This document shows, piece after piece, positions 42,182 to 50,459 of a stretch of DNA of 64,000 nucleotides. Both the position numbers and the translations under genes were made by a program. The notes under the pieces were generated by a model. That model ran no database searches. It was given only the letters and a program-made list of their open reading frames with translations, and had not been told where the DNA came from. The stretch is from Marinibacterium profundimaris. GTDB taxonomy: Bacteria > Pseudomonadota > Alphaproteobacteria > Rhodobacterales > Rhodobacteraceae. Numbering within the stretch: the first letter of the stretch is position 1; every line of letters begins with the position of its first letter. The stretch lies in NCBI RefSeq assembly GCF_002210095.1, contig NZ_AQQR01000010.1:62001-126000 (forward strand), read 5' to 3'.

Positions 42182-43002
42182 CCGTTTCGCACGAGCTTGC
42201 CATCGAGGCGCTGGCCGCAGGCTATGGCGACCGCCCGATCCTGCAGGGGCTGGACCTGACGATCGCGCCGGGGCGGATCACCTCGATCGTCGGCGCCAAC
42301 GCCTGCGGTAAGTCCACCCTGCTGCGCACGATCTCGCGGCTGCTGTCGCCAAGCGCGGGGCAGGTGCTGCTGGACGGCCGCTCGGTGCATCGCAGCCCCA
42401 CGCGAGAGCTAGCGCGCACGCTGGGCCTGTTGCCGCAGACGCCGGTCGCGCCCGAGGGGATCACGGTGGCCGACCTGGTCAGCCGGGGGCGGCATCCGCA
42501 TCACGGGATCCTGTCGCGCTGGACGTCGGCCGACGATGCCGCCGTGGCGACCGCGCTTGAGGTCACGCGCACCGCCAACCTGGCCGACCGCGCAGTCGAT
42601 GAGCTTTCGGGCGGGCAGCGGCAACGCGCCTGGATCGCCATGGCGCTGGCGCAGGAGACGGATGTGCTGCTGCTGGACGAGCCCACGACCTACCTTGATG
42701 TCAGTCACCAGGTCGAGGTTCTGGACCTGCTGACCGACCTGAACCAGGCACGCGGCATAACCATCGTGATGGTGCTGCACGATCTGAACATGGCCGCGCG
42801 CTATTCCGACCGCCTGGTGGCGATGGCGCAGGGCCGGGTGCATGCCCATGGCACGCCCGAGGATGTGCTGAGCGAGGCGACCATCCGGCAGGTCTTTGGC
42901 CTGCGCTGCCGGGTCATCCCCGATCCGGTCTCGGGCAAGCCGATGATGCTGCCCATCGGGCGGCACCGGCTGGCGGATCCGGATGCGGAAAGCGCCGCCT
43001 GA
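42178..43002 (+). CDS. Siderophore ABC transporter ATP-binding protein
   Basis: A 274-residue FecE/FepC-type ATPase. Walker A is GANACGKST (about residues 39-47), the Q-loop region LLPQTPVAP near 85, the signature LSGGQRQRAWIAMAL near 143, Walker B VLLLDEPTTYLD near 162, and the H-loop VMVLHDLNMA. The start overlaps the permease stop (ATGA), ruling out the longer open frame. It is last of the ABC operon and 160 nt before the TonB receptor gene. Confidence 0.95.
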   Translation: MTVSHELAIEALAAGYGDRPILQGLDLTIAPGRITSIVGANACGKSTLLRTISRLLSPSAGQVLLDGRSVHRSPTRELARTLGLLPQTPVAPEGITVADLVSRGRHPHHGILSRWTSADDAAVATALEVTRTANLADRAVDELSGGQRQRAWIAMALAQETDVLLLDEPTTYLDVSHQVEVLDLLTDLNQARGITIVMVLHDLNMAARYSDRLVAMAQGRVHAHGTPEDVLSEATIRQVFGLRCRVIPDPVSGKPMMLPIGRHRLADPDAESAA

Positions 43003-43055
43003 CGCGGGCCCAACTGTGCCAGGTGTGATTGGAAGGCAACGGCATTGGCCTTGCC

Positions 43056-43094
43056 AGGCAATTAGTTGACAAATTTACTTTGGATTAATTGCCT
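43056..43094. promoter_or_regulatory. Inverted repeat AGGCAATTA-N21-TAATTGCCT upstream of the TonB receptor gene
   Basis: Perfect 9-bp arms (43056-43064, 43086-43094) flank a TTGACA box (43066-43071) in an otherwise AT-rich spacer, 69-107 nt before the receptor start. It does not look like a classic Fur box, but position and symmetry fit an iron-responsive or substrate-responsive operator. Confidence 0.55.
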
Positions 43095-43162
43095 TCCGCA
43101 TGTAACCCCCTTATCCCCTCCTGCGGGAACACTACAAGTTTACTCAGGTAAGGAATTCACGG

Positions 43163-45298
43163 ATGGGGGATATCCACCACTCCCGGCGCGCGCGCGGGCG
43201 TCGGACGGCAGCGCTGCTGTGCTGCTCGGCCCTGGTCGCCGTTCCGGCCGTCGCGCAGGCGCAGGACATGGAAGACACGTTCGAGGACTCGGGCCAGCAC
43301 CTTGGCACGATCTTCATCGACACGCAGGAAAACAGCGATGACGACGCCAATTCGGTCGTCGCGCAGGAACTTTGGGTCGGCGGCAAGGTCGCGACCAGCA
43401 TCCTGGACACCCCGGCGTCGGTTTCGGTCATCACCTCGAAGGAGATCGAGGAGCGCGACGCGGACACCACCGAGAAGGTGCTGGAATACACCGCCGGCGT
43501 GCACACCGATTTCTACGGCACAGACGACCGCAACGATTACTTCACCATCCGCGGCTTCCAGGCGACGACCTACCGCGATGGCCTGACGCTGGGCTCCATG
43601 CGCGGCGTGCGCGAAGAGCCCTTTGCCTACGAGCGGGTCGAGGTGCTGCGCGGCGCGAATTCCACCCTCTTTGGCGTCGCCGATCCCGGCGGTTCGGTGA
43701 ACTTCGTCACCAAGACTCCCCGGTTCCAGCAGTTCGGCCAGGCCTATGCGACCTACGGGTCCTGGGATCACGCCGAGGTCGGTTTCGATTTCGGCGACAC
43801 GGTGAACGAGGAGGGCACGCTGGCCTACCGTTTCACCGGCAAGGTCAAGAGCAGCGACCTGGAATACGACTATTCCCGGGATGACGAGACCTTCTTCATG
43901 GGCGGCCTGACCTGGCAGCCGACGGCCTATACCACGATCTCTGTCGTGGCGGATTACCTCAACCGCGACGGCACGCCCAACAGCGGCGGCTATCCGCTGG
44001 ATCGCGAATACGACCGCAGCGACTTCTTCGGCGAGCCCGATTTCAACTACCATGATGTCGAGCGGACCACCGTCACCGCGATGCTGAACCACGATTTCGG
44101 CTATGGCCTGACGCTGCAGGCGAATCTGCGCTACAGCGATCTGACGGACGATTTCGGCTATGTGTATCTCTATGACTATGCCGGGCGCACCGGCGACATG
44201 GTCGACCGCTACTACTTCGGCACGGACAACACCGCCGAGGAGCTGATCGGCAACGCGATCCTGCAGTACGATGCCAATTTCGGCCGCTTCGACAGCCGCA
44301 CGCTGGCGGGGGTCGAGTTCCGCGACGCGACGACGACGAATGCGAACATCTACGGCACCGCCGCGCCGATCAACGTGACCGATCCGGTCTACACCGGCGC
44401 GCCGGCGGACCCCTATGTCTATGGCGAGGATCACAACGAATACTCCACGCAATCGGTCTTCGTGCAGCAGAACATGTCGCTGGACGACCGGTTCATCGCC
44501 ACCGTCGGCCTGCGCCAGGACTGGCTGGACCTGTCGAGCCGCGGAACGAGCTATGGCGTGGCCTTCGACGACAGCGACGATTTCTCCGAAAGCTCGGTCC
44601 GGGGTGCTTTGACCTACAAGGTCACCGAAGAGATCTCGACCTATTTATCCTACGTGGAATCGGTGGCGCCGCCGTCGATCGGCGTCACGCCCGAGCGCGG
44701 GGAGCAATACGAGGTCGGCGTGAAATACGCGCCCATGGGGATGAACGCGCTGTTCTCGGCCTCGGTCTACGACCTGACGCGGAAGGACCTGACCATCGCC
44801 GTTGTCCAGCCCAGCGGCGTGATCGAGCGCGAGGTCGTGGGGGAATCGCGGGTTCGGGGTATCGACCTGGAGGCCAAGGCCGAGGTCATGGAGAACCTCA
44901 GCGTCATCGGCGCCTTCTCCTACATGAAATCGGACGTGGTCGAGGGCACGCTGCGCGACGGCACATCGATTTCGGGCAATGAGTTCGCGCAGGTGCCGAA
45001 CCAGCTGGCCTCGCTCTGGGCGAATTACACATTGCCGGGCACCGGCACGCGTGGCGACATGAGCTTCGGGCTCGGCGCGCGGTTCACCGGGTCGTATTTC
45101 TTCGACGCGGCGAACACGGCCAAGAGCGAGTCGGCGGTGATCTTCGACGCCGCTTTCGGCTACGAGGTGCTGGAGAACCTGGACCTTGCGGTGAACGTGT
45201 CGAACCTGCTGAACGAACAGCACGTGGTGGGGTCGGGCACGGCCGATTACTACAACCCGGGGCGCGAGATCACGGTGACCCTGCGCCATACCTGGTAA
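43163..45298 (+). CDS. TonB-dependent siderophore receptor
   Basis: A 711-residue outer-membrane receptor. The signal peptide ends near AVAQAQ (residue 34). A plug domain follows (DTPASVSVITSKEIEERDADTTEKVLEYTAGV, FTIRGFQ, RVEVLRGANSTLFGVADPGGSVNFVTKTP, about residues 88-195). The 22-strand barrel covers the rest and ends in the aromatic LRHTW. AAGGA lies 9 nt before the start. Similarity is to FhuA/FpvA-type ferri-siderophore receptors. Together with the ABC genes and reductase it completes a siderophore uptake route; no siderophore synthesis genes are present, so a foreign siderophore may be used. Confidence 0.94.
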   Translation: MGDIHHSRRARGRRTAALLCCSALVAVPAVAQAQDMEDTFEDSGQHLGTIFIDTQENSDDDANSVVAQELWVGGKVATSILDTPASVSVITSKEIEERDADTTEKVLEYTAGVHTDFYGTDDRNDYFTIRGFQATTYRDGLTLGSMRGVREEPFAYERVEVLRGANSTLFGVADPGGSVNFVTKTPRFQQFGQAYATYGSWDHAEVGFDFGDTVNEEGTLAYRFTGKVKSSDLEYDYSRDDETFFMGGLTWQPTAYTTISVVADYLNRDGTPNSGGYPLDREYDRSDFFGEPDFNYHDVERTTVTAMLNHDFGYGLTLQANLRYSDLTDDFGYVYLYDYAGRTGDMVDRYYFGTDNTAEELIGNAILQYDANFGRFDSRTLAGVEFRDATTTNANIYGTAAPINVTDPVYTGAPADPYVYGEDHNEYSTQSVFVQQNMSLDDRFIATVGLRQDWLDLSSRGTSYGVAFDDSDDFSESSVRGALTYKVTEEISTYLSYVESVAPPSIGVTPERGEQYEVGVKYAPMGMNALFSASVYDLTRKDLTIAVVQPSGVIEREVVGESRVRGIDLEAKAEVMENLSVIGAFSYMKSDVVEGTLRDGTSISGNEFAQVPNQLASLWANYTLPGTGTRGDMSFGLGARFTGSYFFDAANTAKSESAVIFDAAFGYEVLENLDLAVNVSNLLNEQHVVGSGTADYYNPGREITVTLRHTW

Positions 45299-45305
45299 GA
45301 CCGTC

Positions 45306-45333
45306 ACGAGAGACGAGAAACGAGAGGCGGGAG
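45306..45333 (+). repeat. Four tandem 7-bp units after the TonB receptor gene
   Basis: ACGAGAG, ACGAGAA, ACGAGAG and GCGGGAG follow one another directly, 8 nt after the receptor stop codon. It is probably a slippage microrepeat with no evident function. Confidence 0.55.
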
Positions 45334-45444
45334 CGGCGCGGCTGCTCCTGTCTGCACCGTCGGCGGGGCAGGTTGCCGGAAGACACCACCGACCAACCCG
45401 CGCCCGGGTTGCAAATCCGGCCCCGCCGGTTAGACTGGGGCGCC

Positions 45445-45798
45445 ATGCGGACACTCGACAACATCCTTTCCGACCGTGGATCGAAATACGCGGTCACCGG
45501 CGGGCCCTGCACCTCGGAGGAGGAGGCGAAGGCCATGGTGGCCGAGCTGAAGCGCAGGAAGAAGTTCGCCAAGGCCACGCATCACAGCTGGGGCCTGCTG
45601 ACAGCAATGGGGCCGATCAAGAACGACGACGGCGAAAGCGGTGCGGGCAATGTCATCCTGCGCATGCTCGAGCGGGAAGAGCTGCGCGACCACGTGGTGA
45701 TCGTGACCCGCTGGTACGGGGGCAAGCACCTGGGCGGCGACCGGTTCCGCCACGTGCAGACCGCGACGCGCGCCTACCTGGAGACGCTGGAAGGTTAG
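45445..45798 (+). CDS. IMPACT/YigZ-family (UPF0029) single-domain protein
   Basis: A 117-residue protein containing only the conserved N-terminal UPF0029 domain: SKYAV, ATHHSWGLL, DDGESGAGNVILRML and VVIVTRWYGGKHLGGDRFRHV. Full-length YigZ proteins are near 200 residues with a second ferredoxin-like domain, absent here. The ATG at 45445 gives the usual N-terminus; an upstream in-frame ATG at 45373 adds a poorly conserved leader. It ends by overlapping the convergent DUF454 gene by 4 bp. Function in bacteria is uncertain. Confidence 0.85.
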   Translation: MRTLDNILSDRGSKYAVTGGPCTSEEEAKAMVAELKRRKKFAKATHHSWGLLTAMGPIKNDDGESGAGNVILRMLEREELRDHVVIVTRWYGGKHLGGDRFRHVQTATRAYLETLEG

Positions 45799-46196
45799 CG
45801 CGGCCCGTTCGGACGGCTGAGCACGTAGGCGGCCGCGTCCGAGAGGCAGAGAGCCTGGATGATCAGCACCTTGCCCGAGACGCCGAGGACGAGCGACAGC
45901 AGAAAGGCCGCCGCCATCATCCCCACCGCCAGCCGTTTGTAGCGCGGCGCGATGGCGCCGTGGGCGCGCCAGTCGGCGATCATCGGGCCGAAGGTGGGGC
46001 TGTCCTTCAGCCATTGTTCCAGCCGGGGGGAGCTTTTGCCATAGGCGAAGGCCGAGAGGATCACGAAGGGCGTTGTTGGCAGGATCGGCAGCACGGCGCC
46101 AATCGCCCCAAGCGCGAGGCTGATGCTGCCCAGGCAGAACCAGAGGATCCGTGCCGGGCCATATCCGTTCTCCGGCAGGGCCATCGCATGGCACAT
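45795..46196 (-). CDS. DUF454 (YbaN-like) inner-membrane protein
   Basis: A 133-residue small membrane protein. The family motif GAIGAVLPILPTTPFVILSAFAYGKSSPRLEQWLKDSPTFGPMIADWRAHGAI covers about residues 30-83, between two hydrophobic regions. Function is unknown across the family. The start could also be the methionine four codons in (46184); neither has a clear ribosome binding site. It converges with the IMPACT gene. Confidence 0.85.
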   Translation of the reverse strand: MCHAMALPENGYGPARILWFCLGSISLALGAIGAVLPILPTTPFVILSAFAYGKSSPRLEQWLKDSPTFGPMIADWRAHGAIAPRYKRLAVGMMAAAFLLSLVLGVSGKVLIIQALCLSDAAAYVLSRPNGPR

Positions 46197-46241
46197 AGCA
46201 CGGGCAGGCCCCGGGTCACCATCGGGCCCGACGTCGCGGGA

Positions 46242-46667
46242 TCAGCGGATCACCAGCACCGACTGGTTGGCGTGGCGGACCACCCGGGCTGCGTTGGGGC
46301 CGACAAGGTAATCCTTGAACTCGGGCCGGTGGGCGCCGACGACGATCGTGTCGGCCTCGATCTCGTCCGCGGTGCGGATGATCCGGTCATAGATCGTGCC
46401 CTGCACCACGTGCATCCGCTCGGCCGGCAGGTCGGGCAGCTGGTCATTCGCGAAGTCCAGCAGCGCGGCCTTGGCCTCGGTCAGGATCCGGTCCTCCAGC
46501 GACTGGCCGATGGAGGCGCCGACGATGGCCATGCCGCTGTCCGGGATCACGTTGACCACGTGCAGCTCTCCGCCCGATTGCGCGATGAGACTGAGCGCCG
46601 CCTTCGCCGCCCGCCGGGCGCCTTCGGTTTCGTTCAGATCGATCGCAAGTAGCACCCTGGAAAACAT
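46242..46667 (-). CDS. UspA-family universal stress protein linked to the TRAP operon
   Basis: A 141-residue single-domain Usp protein: RVLLAIDLNE at the N-terminus, GTIYDRIIRTADEIEADTIVVGAH near residues 90-113, and VVRHANQSVLVIR at the end. The ATP loop reads GAHRPEFKDYLVGPN, keeping the first and last glycines of G-2x-G-9x-G but not the middle one. GAGGAGG precedes the start, 12 nt after the TRAP permease gene, so it is co-transcribed. This matches the TeaABC-TeaD arrangement, where the Usp protein regulates the transporter. Confidence 0.9.
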   Translation of the reverse strand: MFSRVLLAIDLNETEGARRAAKAALSLIAQSGGELHVVNVIPDSGMAIVGASIGQSLEDRILTEAKAALLDFANDQLPDLPAERMHVVQGTIYDRIIRTADEIEADTIVVGAHRPEFKDYLVGPNAARVVRHANQSVLVIR

Positions 46668-46679
46668 CGCGCTTCCTCC

Positions 46680-49307
46680 TCAGAACGCGGGCTGCGTGGC
46701 GCGGGGCCGCTGGATCATCACCACGCCGGCCAAGAGCAGCAGCGCGGGGATGAAGAATATCTCCTTCGGCATCCTGTCGTTCTCGACCTCGACGCCGGTC
46801 ACGATCACCGGCAGGTCGGCGTAGTAATCGTAATCGGTGCCCAGCGTCTCGAAATGCGGCGTGCCGGGGAAGGGTTCCTCCAGCAGCAGCTGGCCTTCGT
46901 CCTCCATCACCGTCAGGCCCTGATCGCTCAGCGCGGTTTCGGCGTCACCCGACAGCGCCGGCACGACGATGGTGATCGGCCGCAGCTCTCCGGTGTCGAA
47001 ATCGGGGCCGGTGATGGTCACGCGGATCGGCTCGCCGTCTTCGGCCTGCGACATCAGCTCCAGCGCGGCGGGGCCCTGGGCGACGGTGTACCTGTCGCTG
47101 ATCTGGTCCAGCATCAGCCCCGGGCGGAACAGCATCAGCGCGATGAGCAGCAGCGCGGCGGTTTCCCAGGGTTTGGATTTCGCGATGAAATAGCCCTGGG
47201 TCGCCGCGGCAAAGAGCAACATGGCGATCAGCGAGATGACGAAGACGAAGACCGCCTTCACCAGTCCGACGTCGATCAGCAGCAGATCGGTGTTGAAGAT
47301 GAAGAGGAACGGCAGCAGCGCCGTGCGGATGTCATAGGCAAAGCCCTGGATCCCGGTCTTGATCGGATCCCCGCGCGAGATCGCCGCCGCCGCATAGGCG
47401 GCAAGGCCCACGGGTGGCGTGTCGTCGGCGAGAATGCCGAAGTAGAAGACGAACATGTGCACCGCGATCAGCGGCACGATCAGCCCGGCCTGCGCGCCCA
47501 CCGACACGATCACCGGCGCCATCAGCGAGGACACGACGATGTAGTTCGCCGTGGTCGGCAGGCCCATGCCGAGGATCAGCGACAGCACCGCCACCAGGAA
47601 CAGCAGGATCATCAGGTTCCCGCCCGAGATCACCTCGATCACCTGGCCGATGACCTGGTGCGCGCCCGTCAGGCTGATGGTGCCGACGATGATGCCGGCG
47701 GCGCCGGTGGCGACACCGATGCCGATCATGTTGCGCGCGCCCAGGATCAGCCCCTGCACGAAGTCCCGCCAGCCCTGTACCGCCTGGGCCGCGGTGCCCT
47801 GGCCGCGGAACAGCGCCTTCAGGGGTCGGTGGGTCACGGCGATGATGATCATGAAGATCGTGGCCCAGAAGGCCGACAGGGCAGGGGACAGCCGTTCCAG
47901 GCTTTCGGTGCGCACCATCAGGTTCCAGATCAGGATGAAGATCGGGATCGCGAAATAGGCCCCGCCGATCAGGGTCGGCGTCAGACGCGGCGCCGCCGGC
48001 ACCGGCGCGTCGGGGTCGTCCATCTCTATGTCCGGGTATCGCGATGCGACCCAGACAAGCAGCACGTACAACACCGCGACAATGGCGACCGAGGCATAGA
48101 CGCTTTCGGTCATCACCGGGTTCAGCACGGTGCGGATGCCGACCATGATGAAGGTGCAGACGCCCAGGAACAGGAAGCCCGACAGGAACAGGATCAGGAT
48201 CATCGCGATCCCGATGTGCCGCCCCGGCTTGTCCAGCCCCTTCAGCCCCATCTTCAGGCTTTCCAGGTGCACGATGTAGAGCAGCGCGATGTAGCTGATC
48301 ACCGCCGGCAGGAAGGCATGCTTGACCACGTCGATGTAGGGAATGTTGACGTATTCCACCATCAGGAAGGCCGCGGCCCCCATGACGGGCGGGGTCAGCT
48401 GGCCGTTGGTTGAACTTGCCACCTCGACCGCGCCGGCCTTTTCCGCCGGGAAGCCGATGCGCTTCATCAGCGGGATGGTGAAGGTGCCGGTGGTCACCGT
48501 GTTGGCGATGGACGAGCCCGAGATCATGCCGGTCATCATGGACGACAGGACAGAGGCCTTCGCCGGCCCGCCCCGCAGGGCGCCCAGCAGCGCGATCGCG
48601 ACCTTGATGAACCAGTTGCCGCCGCCCGCGCGGTCGAGGATCGCGCCGAACAGGACGAAGAGGAAGATCATCGTCGTCGACACGCCAAGCGCCACGCCAA
48701 AGACGCCCTCGGTCTGCATCCAGTAATGGCCCAGGGCCTTGGACAGCGACGAGCCGCCGTAATTGGTGATGTTGCGCGCCCATTCGGAATAGCCGCCGAA
48801 GAAGGCGAAGGCGATGAAGCAGGACGCGATGATCACCAGCGGCAGGCCGAGCGAGCGGTAGACGGCGATCAGCAGGGTGATCATGCCGATCGAGGACATG
48901 ACGATGTCCGAAGGGCTCCAGAGACCGGGGCGGTCGGCGATCTGGAAGCGGAAGACGACAAGGTAGAGACAGGCCGAGACGCCCAGCACCAGCAGCGCCC
49001 AGTCATAGGCGGGAATCCGATCGCGCGGGGCGGATTTGGTCAGCGGAAAGGCCAGTGTCGCCAGCATCATGGCGAAGGCCAGGTGCACGTAACGCGCCTG
49101 GGCCACGATATTGGCGAAGATCGAGATGCCGGTGGCCTGGGCCACGATCCCCGGCAGCTGCGAGGCGATGTAGAGCTGGAACAGCGACCAAGTGATGCAG
49201 GTCCCGATGATGAGCTTGGCCTGCCAGGCGATCGCGGGGCTGCGGGCGCCGGTATCGGCCTCGGCCACCATGTCATCGGCCGACCGGCCGGTGTCGGATG
49301 CGCTCAT
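46680..49307 (-). CDS. TRAP transporter fused permease (4TM/12TM type, TAXI system)
   Basis: An 875-residue protein in which the small and large TRAP membrane subunits are fused in one chain: about four helices, a linker, then a DctM-like 12-helix part (MTGMISGSSIANTVTTGTFTIPLMKRIGF near residue 260, GLPTTANYIVVSSLMAPV near 590). A soluble segment near residues 740-840 matches the DUF3394 extension seen in this class. It lies between the TAXI binding-protein gene and the Usp gene. A strong hairpin precedes it. The substrate is unknown. Confidence 0.93.
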   Translation of the reverse strand: MSASDTGRSADDMVAEADTGARSPAIAWQAKLIIGTCITWSLFQLYIASQLPGIVAQATGISIFANIVAQARYVHLAFAMMLATLAFPLTKSAPRDRIPAYDWALLVLGVSACLYLVVFRFQIADRPGLWSPSDIVMSSIGMITLLIAVYRSLGLPLVIIASCFIAFAFFGGYSEWARNITNYGGSSLSKALGHYWMQTEGVFGVALGVSTTMIFLFVLFGAILDRAGGGNWFIKVAIALLGALRGGPAKASVLSSMMTGMISGSSIANTVTTGTFTIPLMKRIGFPAEKAGAVEVASSTNGQLTPPVMGAAAFLMVEYVNIPYIDVVKHAFLPAVISYIALLYIVHLESLKMGLKGLDKPGRHIGIAMILILFLSGFLFLGVCTFIMVGIRTVLNPVMTESVYASVAIVAVLYVLLVWVASRYPDIEMDDPDAPVPAAPRLTPTLIGGAYFAIPIFILIWNLMVRTESLERLSPALSAFWATIFMIIIAVTHRPLKALFRGQGTAAQAVQGWRDFVQGLILGARNMIGIGVATGAAGIIVGTISLTGAHQVIGQVIEVISGGNLMILLFLVAVLSLILGMGLPTTANYIVVSSLMAPVIVSVGAQAGLIVPLIAVHMFVFYFGILADDTPPVGLAAYAAAAISRGDPIKTGIQGFAYDIRTALLPFLFIFNTDLLLIDVGLVKAVFVFVISLIAMLLFAAATQGYFIAKSKPWETAALLLIALMLFRPGLMLDQISDRYTVAQGPAALELMSQAEDGEPIRVTITGPDFDTGELRPITIVVPALSGDAETALSDQGLTVMEDEGQLLLEEPFPGTPHFETLGTDYDYYADLPVIVTGVEVENDRMPKEIFFIPALLLLAGVVMIQRPRATQPAF

Positions 49308-49330
49308 CTTCGGATACTCCCTATCCCACC

Positions 49331-49364
49331 GAGAGAAAACGCGCCCCCGGGGACCGGGAGCGCG
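49331..49364 (-). terminator. Attenuator-like hairpin between the TAXI gene and its permease gene
   Basis: On the minus strand an 11-bp stem with one G-T pair (49354-49364 with 49340-49350) closes a 3-nt loop and is followed by TTTTCTCTC. This looks like a true intrinsic terminator inside the operon, so only some transcripts should reach the permease and Usp genes. Confidence 0.7.
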
Positions 49365-49377
49365 CGCAGAGCAAGGG

Positions 49378-50337
49378 TCAGTCGATCAGGCCAAGTTCCT
49401 TGTAGGCCTTCTCGGCGCCCGGATGCAGCGGCGCGGACAGGCCGTCCTTGACCATTTCCGACGGCTCCAGGTTGGCGAAGGCCGGGTGCAGCTGGCGGAA
49501 ATCCTCGATGTTCTCCATCACGGCCTTGGACACGATGTAGACGGTTTCCTCCGGCACATCGGCCGAGGTCACGAAGGTCGCGCCGACGCCGAAGGTCTGG
49601 GTGTCCCCATCGGTGCCGTCGTACATGCCGCCGGGGATCGTGGCCTTGCGGTAGAACGGGTTCTCGGCGACCAGCGTGTCGATCGGCTCGCCCGCGACAT
49701 CGATGAGGATGGCGTCACAGGTGGTGGTCGCCTCCTTGATGGCGGCGGCCGGGTGGCCGATGGTGTAGATCATCGCGTCGATGTTGCCATCGCAGAGCTG
49801 GGTCGCCATTTCCGAGCCCTTGTACTCGGTCGCCAGGGCGAAATCGCCCATCTCGAGCCCGAAGGCGTCCATCACGACTTCCATCGTGGCGCGCTGGCCC
49901 GAACCCGGGTTGCCGACGTTCACGCGCTTGCCCTTGAGATCCTCGAAGCTTTCGATGCCGCTGTCGGCCCGGACCACGAGCGTGAAGGGCTCGGGGTGGA
50001 CGGACATGACCGCGCGGATCTCGGGGAAGGGGTTGTCGGCGAAGGTCGAGGTGCCGTTGTAGGCATGATACTGCCAGTCGGACTGGGCCACGCCGAATTC
50101 CAGCTCGCCTGCCTTGATCGTGTTGATGTTGTAGACCGACCCGCCGGTCGATTCTACCGCACAGCGAATGCCGTGTTCCTTGCGGGACTTGTTGACCAGG
50201 CGGCAGATGGCACCCCCGGTGGGATAGTAGACGCCGGTCACGCCGCCGGTCCCGATCGAGATGAATTCCTGCGCCGAGGCCGCTCCGCCAAGGGCCACGC
50301 CGGCCGCCGCGATTGCGCTGATGACAAGATGTTTCAT
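49378..50337 (-). CDS. TAXI-family TRAP transporter solute-binding protein
   Basis: A 319-residue periplasmic protein. The signal peptide ends near GGAASAQEF (residue 23). The TAXI hallmark [24 protein letters not shown] follows (about residues 26-49), and [29 protein letters not shown] (about 120-148) is typical. It is first gene of TAXI-permease-uspA. Known ligands of the class are glutamate-like and other acidic compounds; here the divergent aminotransferase suggests an amino compound, by inference only. Confidence 0.93.
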   Translation of the reverse strand: MKHLVISAIAAAGVALGGAASAQEFISIGTGGVTGVYYPTGGAICRLVNKSRKEHGIRCAVESTGGSVYNINTIKAGELEFGVAQSDWQYHAYNGTSTFADNPFPEIRAVMSVHPEPFTLVVRADSGIESFEDLKGKRVNVGNPGSGQRATMEVVMDAFGLEMGDFALATEYKGSEMATQLCDGNIDAMIYTIGHPAAAIKEATTTCDAILIDVAGEPIDTLVAENPFYRKATIPGGMYDGTDGDTQTFGVGATFVTSADVPEETVYIVSKAVMENIEDFRQLHPAFANLEPSEMVKDGLSAPLHPGAEKAYKELGLID

Positions 50338-50381
50338 GGTTTACTTCTCCCCGAGTGACGGTTTCCTGTGAAGAAACGCTT

Positions 50382-50408
50382 GTAAACACAGGAGACCAGC
50401 AAGTTTAC
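50382..50408. promoter_or_regulatory. Inverted repeat GTAAAC-N15-GTTTAC between the TAXI and aminotransferase genes
   Basis: Arms at 50382-50387 and 50403-50408, in the 122-bp divergent region, 45 nt from the TAXI start and 52 nt from the aminotransferase start. The layout suggests one regulator controlling both directions. Confidence 0.45.
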
Positions 50409-50459
50409 TTTTTGGCAACCCTGCGTAACTGCCTATGTGCCAGAGCTGGAGCAAACCCG

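Noticed and set aside
46854-48413. A 519-codon plus-strand frame over the TRAP permease
   Set aside because: Dominated by Asp, Gln, His and Arg; the opposite strand encodes the clear 4TM/12TM permease.
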